DNA of 60,136 nt from positions 1 to 60,136 of the forward strand of contig CALVAR010000013.1 of assembly GCA_944325575.1 (NCBI GenBank), given 5' to 3'. The DNA is from Candidatus Gastranaerophilales bacterium (GTDB lineage: Bacteria; Cyanobacteriota; Vampirovibrionia; Gastranaerophilales; Gastranaerophilaceae). Position 1 is the first letter of the stretch. Each line of letters begins with the position of its first letter. This document shows positions 8,887 to 17,508 of this stretch, in pieces. The notes under the pieces were generated by a model. The model worked only from the letters and a program-made list of their open reading frames with translations. It was not told where the DNA came from and ran no database searches. Both the position numbers and the translations under genes were made by a program.

Positions 8887-8914
8887 ATTATACTATCACA
8901 AGATTATTTTGCAA
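8887..8914 (-). promoter_or_regulatory. Promoter of acpP
   Basis: On the minus strand TTGCAA (8914-8909), a 16-nt spacer and TATAAT (8892-8887) lie about 45 nt upstream of the acpP start. Confidence 0.65.
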
Positions 8915-8980
8915 ATTTTGTAAAGCGAAAGTACAGAGTTTTAAAGATTATTTACAAATAATTTCGAACATAATTTGTTC

Positions 8981-9113
8981 AGGAATAATTTTTGAACGAT
9001 GTCTTGAAAAAAAGAGACAATTCCTGCTTGAGTAATAAATGCGCTATTGATGATACCTGCACCTGCTTTAACACTAAAAACAAAAGGCTTTCTGGATAAA
9101 CAGAAAGCCTTTT
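8981..9113 (-). terminator. fabG terminator and adjoining leader hairpin
   Basis: The 304-bp gap between acpP and fabG holds a 13-bp stem, CAGAAAGCC with AT extension (9082-9094 paired with 9101-9113), flanked by A and T runs. This is a good terminator for fabG. Nearer acpP, AGGAAT (8981-8986) pairs with ATTCCT (9020-9025) around an inner GTCT/AGAC pair. That hairpin lies upstream of the acpP promoter and has no obvious role. Nothing coding is seen here. Confidence 0.75.
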
Positions 9114-9144
9114 ATCAATAATAATTTATAATAATTTATATTAA

Positions 9145-9876
9145 TTATATCATCAATCCACCGGCAACCTCGATAGCCTGTCCTGTAACATAGTCTGTAT
9201 CAAGAGCTAAGAATTTAACAACTTTAGCAATATCTTCAGGAGTACCAAGTCTTCTCATCGGAATAGCTTTTAAGTATTCATCAATATTAGCCAATTCAGC
9301 AGTCATTGCTGTTTGAATAAATCCCGGACATACTGCATTTACTCTGATATTTCTTGAGCCTAATTCTTTAGCTAATGTTTGTGTTAAACCGATAAGACCT
9401 GCTTTTGATGCTGAATAGTTAGCCTGACCTGCATTGCCGTGGCGGCCTACGATACTTGACATATTGATGATAGAACCTTGACGTGCTTTCATCATATACT
9501 TGACAACAGCATGAGTTACACAATAAGCACTAGTTAAGTTGATTTTAATAACTCTTTCCCATTGTTCCATATCCATTCTTATAAACAAACCGTCTTTTGT
9601 AATACCTGCGTTGTTCAAAAGAATGTCAATTTTGCCATGTTCAGATATCATCTTGTCAACAGCAGCCTGAACTTGTTCGTCATTTGACACATCAAATTGA
9701 TAAAAATATGCATTAGCGCCCAATTTTTTGATTTCATCGAGAGCCGGTTGAGCTTTTTCCGCATCGCAAATATCATTAATAATGATGTCACATCCTGCTT
9801 TTGCAAGTTCTAATGCACAAGCCAAACCTATACCTCTGGAACCTCCCGTAATCAACGCAACTTTTTTTTCTGACAT
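9145..9876 (-). CDS. fabG: 3-oxoacyl-[acyl-carrier-protein] reductase
   Basis: FabG is the NADPH-dependent reductase of the fatty acid elongation cycle. The 243 residues form an SDR fold: the nucleotide-binding TGGSRGIGLACA motif near residue 10, NNAG near 88, and the catalytic Ser (NMSSIVGR), Tyr and Lys (YSASKAG). The FabG-typical C-terminus VTGQAIEVAGGLMI is present. It lies 50 bp downstream of fabD in the same direction, with an AAGGAG ribosome binding site. Confidence 0.95.
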   Translation of the reverse strand: MSEKKVALITGGSRGIGLACALELAKAGCDIIINDICDAEKAQPALDEIKKLGANAYFYQFDVSNDEQVQAAVDKMISEHGKIDILLNNAGITKDGLFIRMDMEQWERVIKINLTSAYCVTHAVVKYMMKARQGSIINMSSIVGRHGNAGQANYSASKAGLIGLTQTLAKELGSRNIRVNAVCPGFIQTAMTAELANIDEYLKAIPMRRLGTPEDIAKVVKFLALDTDYVTGQAIEVAGGLMI

Positions 9877-9926
9877 AATTTTCTCCTTTATTTCTGATTC
9901 TGAATTTCCTATATTTTGTGGACTGT

Positions 9927-10859
9927 CTATTTGTTAAGTGCTTCTACAGCTGTATTCAATGATTCTTCATCATATACATTCAAAACAGTAACAGAAGCAT
10001 CCGTCTTCTTAATCAAGCCTGCAAGCACTTTGCCGGGTCCGATTTCAACAAATGTATCAACGCCGTCAGCTATCATTTTTTCCACAGTCTGCGTCCACAT
10101 TACAGAAGAATAAATCTGCGCAGTCATTTTTGCTTTGAATCTTATTGCGGAAGTTGTCGGCTCAGCATCAGTGTTTGTAAAAACAGGAATCTGTGCATCT
10201 TTGATATCGCAATCATCCAATATTTCGGAAAATTTTACACTTGCTTCTTCCATAAGTTTTGAATGAAAACCGCCCGAAACCGGTAATGGAATAACTCTTT
10301 TAGCGCCTGCTTCTTTGAGTGCGGCATTTGCTTTTTCAACAGCCTCTTGTTCTCCTGTGATAACAATCTGTGCAGGTGAATTATAATTTGCAACAGAAAC
10401 TACGCCGTCAATTTTGGATATTACATCAAGAATAACATCTTTGCTCATACCAATAACAGCAGTCATAGCACCTTTTGTCGCTTCAGCGGCTGCATTCATT
10501 TCTCTTGCACGTTTGTCAATAAGTTTCATTGCAGTAGGAAAATCTACAACTCCTGCAGCATAATACGCACCATATTCACCCAGTGAGTGACCGGCAACAT
10601 AATCAGGTTTTATATTTAATTTTTCTTTCAAAGCCTCAAACGCAGCTATTGAAGTAACAAGTATTGCCGGCTGAGTATTGATAGTCAGCTTCAAATCTTC
10701 TTCAGGCCCTTCAAAACACATTTTGGAAATATTTCTGCCCAAAACCTCATCAGCCTTGTCAAAAATTTCTTTAGCTTTTGCAGAATTATCGTATAGGGAT
10801 TTACCCATGCCAACAGACTGTGAACCCTGTCCGGGGAATACGAATGCCACTTTTCCCAT
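9927..10859 (-). CDS. fabD: Malonyl-CoA:ACP transacylase
   Basis: FabD transfers malonyl groups from CoA to ACP. It has 310 residues. Near the N-terminus is VFPGQGSQSVGMG. The nucleophile Ser lies in GHSLGEYGAYYAAG, the catalytic His in SGGFHSKLM, and the family motif VEIGPGKVL is near the C-terminus. It sits between fabH and fabG in the usual order plsX-fabH-fabD-fabG. An AAGGAG ribosome binding site precedes the ATG. Confidence 0.96.
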   Translation of the reverse strand: MGKVAFVFPGQGSQSVGMGKSLYDNSAKAKEIFDKADEVLGRNISKMCFEGPEEDLKLTINTQPAILVTSIAAFEALKEKLNIKPDYVAGHSLGEYGAYYAAGVVDFPTAMKLIDKRAREMNAAAEATKGAMTAVIGMSKDVILDVISKIDGVVSVANYNSPAQIVITGEQEAVEKANAALKEAGAKRVIPLPVSGGFHSKLMEEASVKFSEILDDCDIKDAQIPVFTNTDAEPTTSAIRFKAKMTAQIYSSVMWTQTVEKMIADGVDTFVEIGPGKVLAGLIKKTDASVTVLNVYDEESLNTAVEALNK

Positions 10860-10930
10860 ATAAAATTTCTCCTTATTTTACAACTCTATTTTTACAAGAA
10901 CAGCAATACTCAACACAATAGCAGTATTTT

Positions 10931-11938
10931 TTATGCAATACCTTCTCTCAGTCTTACTATAACTGTTCCCCAGGTCAGGCCAGCGCCAAAACCGCTTAAT
11001 ATAGCTTTGCAAGGCAGTTTTATTTTTCCTTCTTCAATACCTTCCGCCATAGCTATAGGAATAGACGCAGCAGAGGTATTACCATATTTTTGAAGGTTAA
11101 CAATTATTTTGTCATCACTGTAGTTTAATCTTGATGCCATTGCCTCAATAATTCTGAAATTAGCCTGATGCGGTATTAAGTAATCAACATCATCCGGAGT
11201 AAGACCTGCTTTTTCAAGACAATTGCTGATAGATTCAGGCATTGTCGTAACAACAAACTTGTACACTTCACGCCCCTGCATAACAATTTTTTGTTTTTGC
11301 TGTGCACAAGGTTCAACCAGAGGGCAATTTTCGCCGTTTAAAGGCATTTTTATAAAATCGCCGTCCTTGCCGTTTGAATGCATATCCATTGCAATGATAT
11401 CATCTACACCGTCAACGGATTCTTTCATAACAATTGCACCGGCGCCATCTCCAAACAATACACAGCTTGTTCTGTCATACCAGTCTATAAATTTTGAATT
11501 TGCATCCGTAGCAACAAGCAGTACATTCTTATATATACCTGATGAGATAAAGGCTTTTGCAATATTCATTGCATAAATCATGCCTGTGCAGGCTGCTGTT
11601 ATATCATAAGCAGCTGCATTGTCGGCACCGATTGCTGCCTGAATTTCACATGCCGTAGAAGGATACGGATGAGCTGGGACAGATGCCGCCGCAATAATCA
11701 TGTCGATATCTTTTGCATCCATTTTTGCTTTTTCCAGAGCATTTTTTGCAGCTGTGATCCCGAGAGTCACTGCATTTTCTTCACCGGAAACAACACGTCT
11801 TTCTTTGATGCCTGTTCTTGTCGTAATCCACTCATCACTTGTATCAACGAGTTTTGTTAAATCGTCATTTGTAATAACCGTTTCCGGTACGCCGTAACCT
11901 ACACCTGCAATCATTACAGGAATTAAATTTAATGCCAT
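10931..11938 (-). CDS. fabH: 3-oxoacyl-[acyl-carrier-protein] synthase III
   Basis: FabH starts fatty acid synthesis by condensing acetyl-CoA (or another acyl-CoA) with malonyl-ACP. It has 335 residues. The active-site Cys is in ITAACTGMIYAMN, the His in LIPHQANFRI and the Asn in KYGNTSAASIP. The RTGIKERR segment near residue 41 binds CoA in the family. Only 3 bp separate it from plsX, so the two are co-transcribed. Confidence 0.96.
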   Translation of the reverse strand: MALNLIPVMIAGVGYGVPETVITNDDLTKLVDTSDEWITTRTGIKERRVVSGEENAVTLGITAAKNALEKAKMDAKDIDMIIAAASVPAHPYPSTACEIQAAIGADNAAAYDITAACTGMIYAMNIAKAFISSGIYKNVLLVATDANSKFIDWYDRTSCVLFGDGAGAIVMKESVDGVDDIIAMDMHSNGKDGDFIKMPLNGENCPLVEPCAQQKQKIVMQGREVYKFVVTTMPESISNCLEKAGLTPDDVDYLIPHQANFRIIEAMASRLNYSDDKIIVNLQKYGNTSAASIPIAMAEGIEEGKIKLPCKAILSGFGAGLTWGTVIVRLREGIA

Positions 11939-11941
11939 AAT

Positions 11942-12994
11942 CTATCCTTCGTAAAACTCTGATATTTTCTTATTAACTTCTGATTCAACAGCTTCTTTTG
12001 CCACTCTGACAGCATTTTTAATAGCATATGCCATGCTTCTGCCGTGAGATATAACAGTAACGCCCTTTACCCCCAAAAGCAGAGCTCCGCCGAATTCTTC
12101 ATAATTAATTCTTTTAAAAATTCTTTTCATCGCAGATTTTGCAAGCAGTCCGATAAGCATTGAAATCGGATCACGTTTAAACTCCTGCATAATCATCTTA
12201 AACAGCATTGAAGAAGCGCCTTCAATACTCTTTAATGCAACATTTCCGACAAAACCGTCACATACAACTACATCGCAGTCGCCGAGAAAAATCTCCTTGC
12301 CCTCAACGTTGCCTATGAAATTTAATCCGTCCTTATTTTCTTCCAAAAGTTTATATGCGGCTTGTGCAAGTTCATTACCTTTACCTGCTTCTTCACCGAT
12401 ATTCAAGACACCTATTCTGGGATTTTCATTGCCCAAAACATTTTTTGAAAAAGCAGAGCCCATAATAGCAAACTGGTATAACATTTCGGGTGTACAGTTA
12501 GAATTTGCACCTGAATCAATCATAACAACCGGCTTTTTCATAGTAGGCAAAGTTGTAGCAATAGCAGGTCTTTCAATACCGGGTAATCTGCCGAGCCCGA
12601 ATAAGCTGGAAGCCATTGCTGCACCTGTAGAACCCGCAGCAACAACAGCCTGTGAACTGCCTGTAGCAACAGCTTTTACAGCAAGTACAATAGAAGAATC
12701 TTTTTTCTTTCTGATTGCTGCACCCGGTGCTTCGCCCATTTCTATAACTTCTGTTGCAGGGGTAATTTTAATATCAAGTTTGTCGACATCTACTCTTATT
12801 CGACCTTTAGGAGCGTTCAAATTAGCTGTTCTTATTCCTTCACGTCTTACAGAATCAATGACCTTTTGAATCTCATCTTCTTTTCCGACAAGTTCAATTG
12901 CTACACCATATTCATCAGCAGCCCAGAGAGCACCCTTTACAATTTCATGAGGTGCATGATCTCCGCCCATTGCATCAATAGCTATCCTTGTCAT
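11942..12994 (-). CDS. plsX: Phosphate acyltransferase PlsX
   Basis: PlsX converts acyl-ACP to acyl-phosphate, the first step of glycerophospholipid synthesis in most bacteria. The 350 residues start with the diagnostic IAIDAMGGDHAP and contain AAGSTGAAMA near 120 and CDGFVGNVALK near 245. It opens the plsX-fabH-fabD-fabG run, linking fatty acid and membrane lipid supply. AGGGAG lies upstream of the ATG. A TATAAT box at 13049-13054 could drive the run. Confidence 0.96.
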   Translation of the reverse strand: MTRIAIDAMGGDHAPHEIVKGALWAADEYGVAIELVGKEDEIQKVIDSVRREGIRTANLNAPKGRIRVDVDKLDIKITPATEVIEMGEAPGAAIRKKKDSSIVLAVKAVATGSSQAVVAAGSTGAAMASSLFGLGRLPGIERPAIATTLPTMKKPVVMIDSGANSNCTPEMLYQFAIMGSAFSKNVLGNENPRIGVLNIGEEAGKGNELAQAAYKLLEENKDGLNFIGNVEGKEIFLGDCDVVVCDGFVGNVALKSIEGASSMLFKMIMQEFKRDPISMLIGLLAKSAMKRIFKRINYEEFGGALLLGVKGVTVISHGRSMAYAIKNAVRVAKEAVESEVNKKISEFYEG

Positions 12995-13048
12995 ACCGTA
13001 ACTCTTCTCCCTACAAACTCTTTACACCAAACAGCCGCAGCCACTTTT

Positions 13049-13077
13049 ATTATACAAGCGCCGAAATTAATCGGCGC
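13049..13077 (-). promoter_or_regulatory. Hairpin after rpmF abutting a -10 box for plsX
   Basis: GCGCCGA (13058-13064) pairs with TCGGCGC (13071-13077). On the minus strand the hairpin is followed at once by TTGTATAAT, whose TATAAT (13054-13049) fits a -10 box for plsX. The hairpin covers the place of a -35 box. It has no U-tract, so it is a weak terminator at best. Confidence 0.45.
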
Positions 13078-13089
13078 ATTGTAAATTTT

Positions 13090-13497
13090 TTATTCTTCTG
13101 AAGATTTTTCTTCTTTTGTTTCTTCTTTAGCAGGTTCTTCAACCTTAGCTTCTTCAGCAGGAGTTTCTGCTGTTTCTTCAGCAGCCGCTTCAACAACTGC
13201 TTCTTCTTTTACTTCAGCTTCAGCAGCTTCTGCTTTTTTAGTTTTCTTTGCAGGAGCCTTTTTAGCCTTTGTTGTTTTTGCTGCTTTTTTAGGTTCTTCT
13301 TTTACTTCTTCAACAAAACCTTCAGCTTTTCTTGAAACTACTTTGCCTTTGTACTGACCGCAAGCTGTGCAAACGGTATGTGTCAAAACTAACTCACCGC
13401 AGTTGGGGCAAGTTGTGGTTTCAGGTACCGTAGCTTTCCAGTTTGATCTTCTGTGTCCTTGTGCTGATGCACCTTTTCTTTTCTTTGGTACTGCCAT
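13090..13497 (-). CDS. rpmF: 50S ribosomal protein L32 with long acidic C-terminal extension
   Basis: Residues 1 to about 60 are a normal L32: MAVPKKRKGASAQGHRRSNW, then the zinc ribbon CPNCGELVLTHTVCTACGQY with CX2C...CX2C. The remaining 75 or so residues are an Ala/Lys/Glu-rich low-complexity tail, first basic (KAAKTTKAKKAPAKKTKK) and then strongly acidic. L32 is usually 56-60 residues, so the protein is more than twice the normal length. It follows yceD by 2 bp, the standard pairing, and precedes plsX, also standard. The tail's role is unknown. Confidence 0.93.
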   Translation of the reverse strand: MAVPKKRKGASAQGHRRSNWKATVPETTTCPNCGELVLTHTVCTACGQYKGKVVSRKAEGFVEEVKEEPKKAAKTTKAKKAPAKKTKKAEAAEAEVKEEAVVEAAAEETAETPAEEAKVEEPAKEETKEEKSSEE

Positions 13498-13499
13498 TT

Positions 13500-14009
13500 C
13501 TATTTTCCTTCTTCTTTTATCTTTAAATTTTTAAATACTTCCAAACGGGGATCTGAAATTTCTTTTTTCATATATTTTTCCATTTCAGGGTCACCTACAC
13601 AATTTATATCACAAACACACGGATTTGGGATGTTTAATGTTACAGATTGATAAATTAAATCATCGACATCCAGCTCATCCGTACCCGTAATCTCTGTGAC
13701 AAAATCACCGTCTTTCAGTTCAATTTCCTGCCCGGAATGTGCATCTTCACTGGGTATAAGATGTCCGAGCATATAAGTTTCGTCCACATCAACTTCTATT
13801 TTTTTTATAAAATCTTTTAAACATCTGTCGCAAACAAGCTTAACATTTGCAACAATTTTGCCTGACGCGTTTATATATTTTCCATAAGCTTTAAAAACCA
13901 ATTCTGCAACAATATTACCTTCTGTTGAAAGGTCTTTAATTTTATTGTCAAAATTAATTTTCAGTGATTGGTCTTTAGCGTTTTTTATGTCGTCTATAGA
14001 AATCTTCAT
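13500..14009 (-). CDS. yceD: YceD/DUF177 family protein
   Basis: This family is found beside rpmF in most bacteria and is linked to 23S rRNA and ribosome assembly in some of them. The 169 residues include the family motif CDRCLKDF near 80 and a second Cys cluster, PCVCDINC, followed by DPRLEVFKNLK. The two Cys pairs could bind zinc (inference). The gene starts the yceD-rpmF unit. Upstream (14010-14154) is a non-coding gap to cca with short AT-rich inverted repeats such as TTCTGTT/AACAGAA. Confidence 0.88.
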   Translation of the reverse strand: MKISIDDIKNAKDQSLKINFDNKIKDLSTEGNIVAELVFKAYGKYINASGKIVANVKLVCDRCLKDFIKKIEVDVDETYMLGHLIPSEDAHSGQEIELKDGDFVTEITGTDELDVDDLIYQSVTLNIPNPCVCDINCVGDPEMEKYMKKEISDPRLEVFKNLKIKEEGK

Positions 14010-14154
14010 AGTTTTTTTATTGTATTTTAGACAAAAAATGTTGTCAAAGAGTTTATTTCAGATTGTCAACTCACTGTAAATAAAGAAATTAAAATTCTGT
14101 TTGTTTGTTACTGTCACTTCAATGCAACAGGTAACAGAAATATGTAGGGATTAT

Positions 14155-15561
14155 TTATAAATTTTTTATATATTTAATGGCATCTTGTTTTGTTGTTACT
14201 TCTGATGAGATTTGTGCTTCTTTTAACTGTTCAATAATTTTTCCGAGTTCTTTTGAAGCGGGAATATTCAAAATTTGCATAATCTCATTACCATCCAGCA
14301 GTTTGGGCAAAGGTTTAAGTTCATTTTTTAACTTCAAATACCTTTTTAAAAGTTTTTTTAATCCGTTAATATTTTTTTCTATCATTTCCTGAGTAACATC
14401 TGTTCCAAGTGCTGACATTCTGTCGGCATAAGCAACGGCAATCAAGTCTATTACATCATCACCCATTTTTCTGTAAAAGCGCAGATATGCTTTTTCTCCG
14501 GCATCATCTGAGGTTACGACACCGGCAGGATAAATATGATTTTTAATAATTTTTTGTATATATAATATTTGCTTTTTAGAAAATTTAAGATTTTTTAATG
14601 TGGGAAGAATTATATTGGCTCCCTCTGTATCATGTTTTATAAATCTATGTCTGCCTGTTTCAGGCTCAATCTGCCATGTTGCAGGTTTCCCCACATCATG
14701 TAAAAAGGCTGCAATTTTTAAATATGCAAGACGTTTTTGTCCCGGAATAAATTCTTCATCCAGATGTTTTTTTACCTCTTCACAAGCCATATCGTAAAAA
14801 TTTTGTACCTGATTGACTGTTTCAATGGAGTGTTCAATCAAACACAAATGATGATGCGAATTTTTAGGTACTTTTCTTATTTCCGTAACCTCAGGAAATA
14901 TATGCTCCAATATATTTAAATCATTCATGGAATGCAAAGACTCTACAACATTTTTTCCGCCAAAAAGTTTTACAAGCTCTGTATTTATTCTTTCTTTTGC
15001 AGGTTTATCAAGAAGATTTGCATGTTTTTTTGCTGTATCTACAATTAGCGCAGAAAGTTCAAATCCAAGCGAGCTTTGAAAACGAAATGCACGAAGTATT
15101 CTTATAGGATCATCGAAAAGATTTTGTACTGAAATCTCTTTTATTATTTTATCTTCTATATCTTTTTGTCCGCCGCAAATATCAATAAGCACATCATTGT
15201 TTAAGTCATAAGCCAGTGCATTTATAGTAAAATCACGTCTTAAAAGGTCTTCTTCAATGTCTTTTCCGCAGCAGTCTGCTATATCTATATAGTCAATCTT
15301 GTTTTCCAGTACAACCCTGTATATTTTATTAACCGCATCAAGTTCGATAAAATATCCTTTTATTGAATCTGCAAGATTTTTCGCTGCATCTTCTCCTCTG
15401 CCTGCCGGAACAACAATGTCTATATCCACGCCTGTTTTACCAAGCAGACAATCTCTTATGTAACCGCCGACAAGATAAGCCTGTTCATTTTTCAAAAACG
15501 GCTTGATTGTAGTAATTATTTTATTTTGATTAATGTAATCATCTATCATCTTCAAGTTCAT
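14155..15561 (-). CDS. cca: CCA tRNA nucleotidyltransferase / poly(A) polymerase family with HD domain
   Basis: The 468-residue class II nucleotidyltransferase is expected to add or repair the tRNA 3' CCA end. The head domain has LVGGYIRDCLLGKTGVDIDI, with the catalytic DXD. The RRDFTINALAYD motif follows, then DDPIRILRAFRF. A C-terminal HD phosphohydrolase-like domain shows FLHDVGKP near 290. The alternative is a dedicated A-adding enzyme; I cannot separate these by eye. It overlaps rsmE by 23 bp. Confidence 0.88.
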   Translation of the reverse strand: MNLKMIDDYINQNKIITTIKPFLKNEQAYLVGGYIRDCLLGKTGVDIDIVVPAGRGEDAAKNLADSIKGYFIELDAVNKIYRVVLENKIDYIDIADCCGKDIEEDLLRRDFTINALAYDLNNDVLIDICGGQKDIEDKIIKEISVQNLFDDPIRILRAFRFQSSLGFELSALIVDTAKKHANLLDKPAKERINTELVKLFGGKNVVESLHSMNDLNILEHIFPEVTEIRKVPKNSHHHLCLIEHSIETVNQVQNFYDMACEEVKKHLDEEFIPGQKRLAYLKIAAFLHDVGKPATWQIEPETGRHRFIKHDTEGANIILPTLKNLKFSKKQILYIQKIIKNHIYPAGVVTSDDAGEKAYLRFYRKMGDDVIDLIAVAYADRMSALGTDVTQEMIEKNINGLKKLLKRYLKLKNELKPLPKLLDGNEIMQILNIPASKELGKIIEQLKEAQISSEVTTKQDAIKYIKNL

Positions 15562-16288
15562 AAATTATATTTGATAATGCTGATACTACAGCAGTTTCCG
15601 CTCTTAGTACAAGTTTCCCGAGGCTGACTTTGTATACGTCTTTGGCATGCTCAAGTAATTGAAGTTCTTTTGCGCTAAAGCCCCCTTCCGGCCCTATAAT
15701 TACAGCTATTTTCGTGTTGCTGTTAACTTTTATATTTCTAAGGCATGCCTTAAGAGACAATTTTTGTGCTCTTTCAACACATGCTATTTTTACGGAATAT
15801 TCCTTGCTGCTTAAAATATCCTCTAAAGTTTTTCGAGGTAATATTTGCGGAAAATCCGAACGTTCACACTGTTTTACGGCTTCATTGGCTATTTTTTGCC
15901 ATTTGCCGGCTTTAATTTTTTCATCAACTATGGAAGGTTTAATAACAGAATTGTCCGTCACAACAGGCACTATTTCTTTTACGCCGAGTTCTGTTGCCTT
16001 TTGTATAACAAAGTTTTGCGCATCGGTTTTAAGCACACTTTGGATAAGACAAAGCTGCAAATTTAAATAGTGATTGGATTTCTCCACATCTACAACTTTA
16101 GTTGTAATTGATTTAGAATCAATGTTTTTTATGACAACTTTGTATTGCGTCTGGTTTTCGTCAATAAGAGAAAGAGTTTCTCCGATTTTTGAACGCAAAA
16201 CTTTAACAATATGATGATAATTTTCTTTGTCTGAAATAGTTATTATATCTTTGTCTAAGGCATCTGCTGATATAAAAAATTGCGGCAT
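15539..16288 (-). CDS. rsmE: 16S rRNA (uracil1498-N3)-methyltransferase RsmE
   Basis: RsmE is a SPOUT methyltransferase that modifies U1498 of 16S rRNA. The 249 residues start MPQFFISADAL. The PUA-like N-terminus includes HHIVKVLRSKIGE. The SPOUT knot is seen in IIGPEGGFSAKELQLLE and in VSLGKLVLRAETAVVSAL. I chose this ATG because it has AAGGG at the right distance and gives the normal family start; a 36-residue upstream extension is open but not plausible. A small TCCTC/GAGGA hairpin (16312-16327) lies in its leader. Confidence 0.94.
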   Translation of the reverse strand: MPQFFISADALDKDIITISDKENYHHIVKVLRSKIGETLSLIDENQTQYKVVIKNIDSKSITTKVVDVEKSNHYLNLQLCLIQSVLKTDAQNFVIQKATELGVKEIVPVVTDNSVIKPSIVDEKIKAGKWQKIANEAVKQCERSDFPQILPRKTLEDILSSKEYSVKIACVERAQKLSLKACLRNIKVNSNTKIAVIIGPEGGFSAKELQLLEHAKDVYKVSLGKLVLRAETAVVSALSNIIYELEDDR

Positions 16289-16416
16289 AACGACCCTTTT
16301 CAGTGTTTTTCTCCTCTGTTTAGAGGATTTATTATACTTTAGTATAATACCAGTAAAAACTTTTAGTAACAAGCTTTTTAGACACTTTTTTCTCAAAAAT
16401 TCGTCAAAAATTATAC

Positions 16417-16444
16417 TAAAGTATGAAACAAGCCCGTTCGATAT
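16417..16444 (+). promoter_or_regulatory. Sigma-28 (FliA)-type promoter of flagellin
   Basis: TAAAGTAT (16417-16424), a 12-nt spacer and TTCGATAT (16437-16444) match the flagellar sigma-28 consensus TAAAGTTT-N11-GCCGATAA closely. It lies about 57 nt upstream of the flagellin ATG. A palindrome containing TATACTTTAGTATA lies 80 nt further upstream and carries the reverse complement of the -35 region's ATACTAAAGTAT. Confidence 0.75.
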
Positions 16445-16500
16445 AAAGAGTGTTCATAGAGTTAGTAGAAAAAAAGAAAGAGAGAAAGAGAGAGAAGAAC

Positions 16501-17382
16501 ATGGCTTTATTCGTAAACACTAACATTAACTCTTTGATTGCACAGAGAAGCTTAAGTTCTGCAAGCAGCAGTTTGCAGAGTGCAATTAAGAGATTGTCAA
16601 CAGGTTTCAGAGTTAACCAAGCGGGTGATGACGCAGCAGGTCTTTGTGTGGCTCAGGGTTTGGATACACAAATCAGAGGTAATGACAGAGCCCAGCTCAA
16701 CATCCAAGACGGTCTGAACATGATGTACATCGCAGAAGGCGGTATGTCAGGCGTTACAGAAGACTTACAGAGAATCAGAGAACTTTGTCTTCAGGCAGCC
16801 AACGGTGTATACAGCGAAGACCAGCAGCAAACACTTATTAACGAAATTGACCAGAGAATCAGAGACATCGATGTTATTGCAAATACAACAACATTCAACG
16901 GTCTGAATCTTGCCAACGGTCAAATTGCAAAAAATGTTACTCTGCAATCAGGTTGCGGTTCTGATTCAATGAACAACTCTATTGATATCACCGGAGCACT
17001 GACAGACATGAATGTTTCTTCCCTTGGTGTAGGTGTTGCAGGTACCGGAAGTAATGCAGGCTATTATGTTTCCGGCTTGACTGGGAAATCTACAGGTGAC
17101 GAAATCAGAGAATACATTGAAAAACTTGACGATGCAATTAATAAAATTTCAGAAGACAGATCTAAATTAGGTGCTTATCAGAACAGACTTCAATCAGCAT
17201 CCGATAACCTTGCGGTTATGAATGAAAACTACGAACAATCCAAATCCCAGATTATGGACTGTGATATGGCTGAAGAAAGTGCAAACATGGTTAAGTATCA
17301 GGTACTTCAACAAACTTCTGCGGCAATGTTGTCACAGGCTAACCAGATACCTTCTATTGCATTACAGCTCCTCGGCCAATAG
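16501..17382 (+). CDS. fliC: Flagellin
   Basis: Flagellin is the filament subunit, exported by the flagellar secretion system. The 293 residues have both conserved coiled ends: N-terminal INSLIAQRSLSSAS through RLSTGFRVNQAGDDAAGL, and a C-terminal half with YQNRLQSASDNL and MAEESANMVKYQVLQQTSAAMLSQANQ, ending ALQLLGQ. The middle surface domain is short (about 160-200), so the filament surface is minimal. I chose ATG 16501 with a GA-rich ribosome binding site; an upstream extension from 16450 runs through purine-rich leader. It is a single gene with its own sigma-28 promoter and no other flagellar genes nearby. Confidence 0.96.
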   Translation: MALFVNTNINSLIAQRSLSSASSSLQSAIKRLSTGFRVNQAGDDAAGLCVAQGLDTQIRGNDRAQLNIQDGLNMMYIAEGGMSGVTEDLQRIRELCLQAANGVYSEDQQQTLINEIDQRIRDIDVIANTTTFNGLNLANGQIAKNVTLQSGCGSDSMNNSIDITGALTDMNVSSLGVGVAGTGSNAGYYVSGLTGKSTGDEIREYIEKLDDAINKISEDRSKLGAYQNRLQSASDNLAVMNENYEQSKSQIMDCDMAEESANMVKYQVLQQTSAAMLSQANQIPSIALQLLGQ

Positions 17383-17466
17383 TTTAGCCGGTTACTAACA
17401 ACAATATTAGGTTAAATTATATCCCAGCTAACTACATTTAACGCATAAAGACATAATGTCTCTCTA

Positions 17467-17492
17467 GCGGTGATTGCTTGTGCAGTCACCGC
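17467..17492 (+). terminator. Strong hairpin downstream of flagellin
   Basis: GCGGTGATTGC pairs with GCAGTCACCGC (one wobble) around loop TTGT, about 85 nt after the flagellin stop. It is followed by CTCTCT and not by a T-run. It may terminate or stabilise the flagellin mRNA. The rest of 17383-17859 holds repeat copy B and AT-rich sequence with no gene. Confidence 0.6.
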
Positions 17493-17508
17493 CTCTCTAC
17501 ATGGAAGA

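Noticed and set aside
16289-16396. 36-residue N-terminal extension of RsmE
   Set aside because: It is basic and low-complexity with no homology, and AAGGG precedes the inner ATG.
16450-16500. Longer flagellin start
   Set aside because: It runs through a purine-rich leader. ATG 16501 gives the normal flagellin N-terminus.
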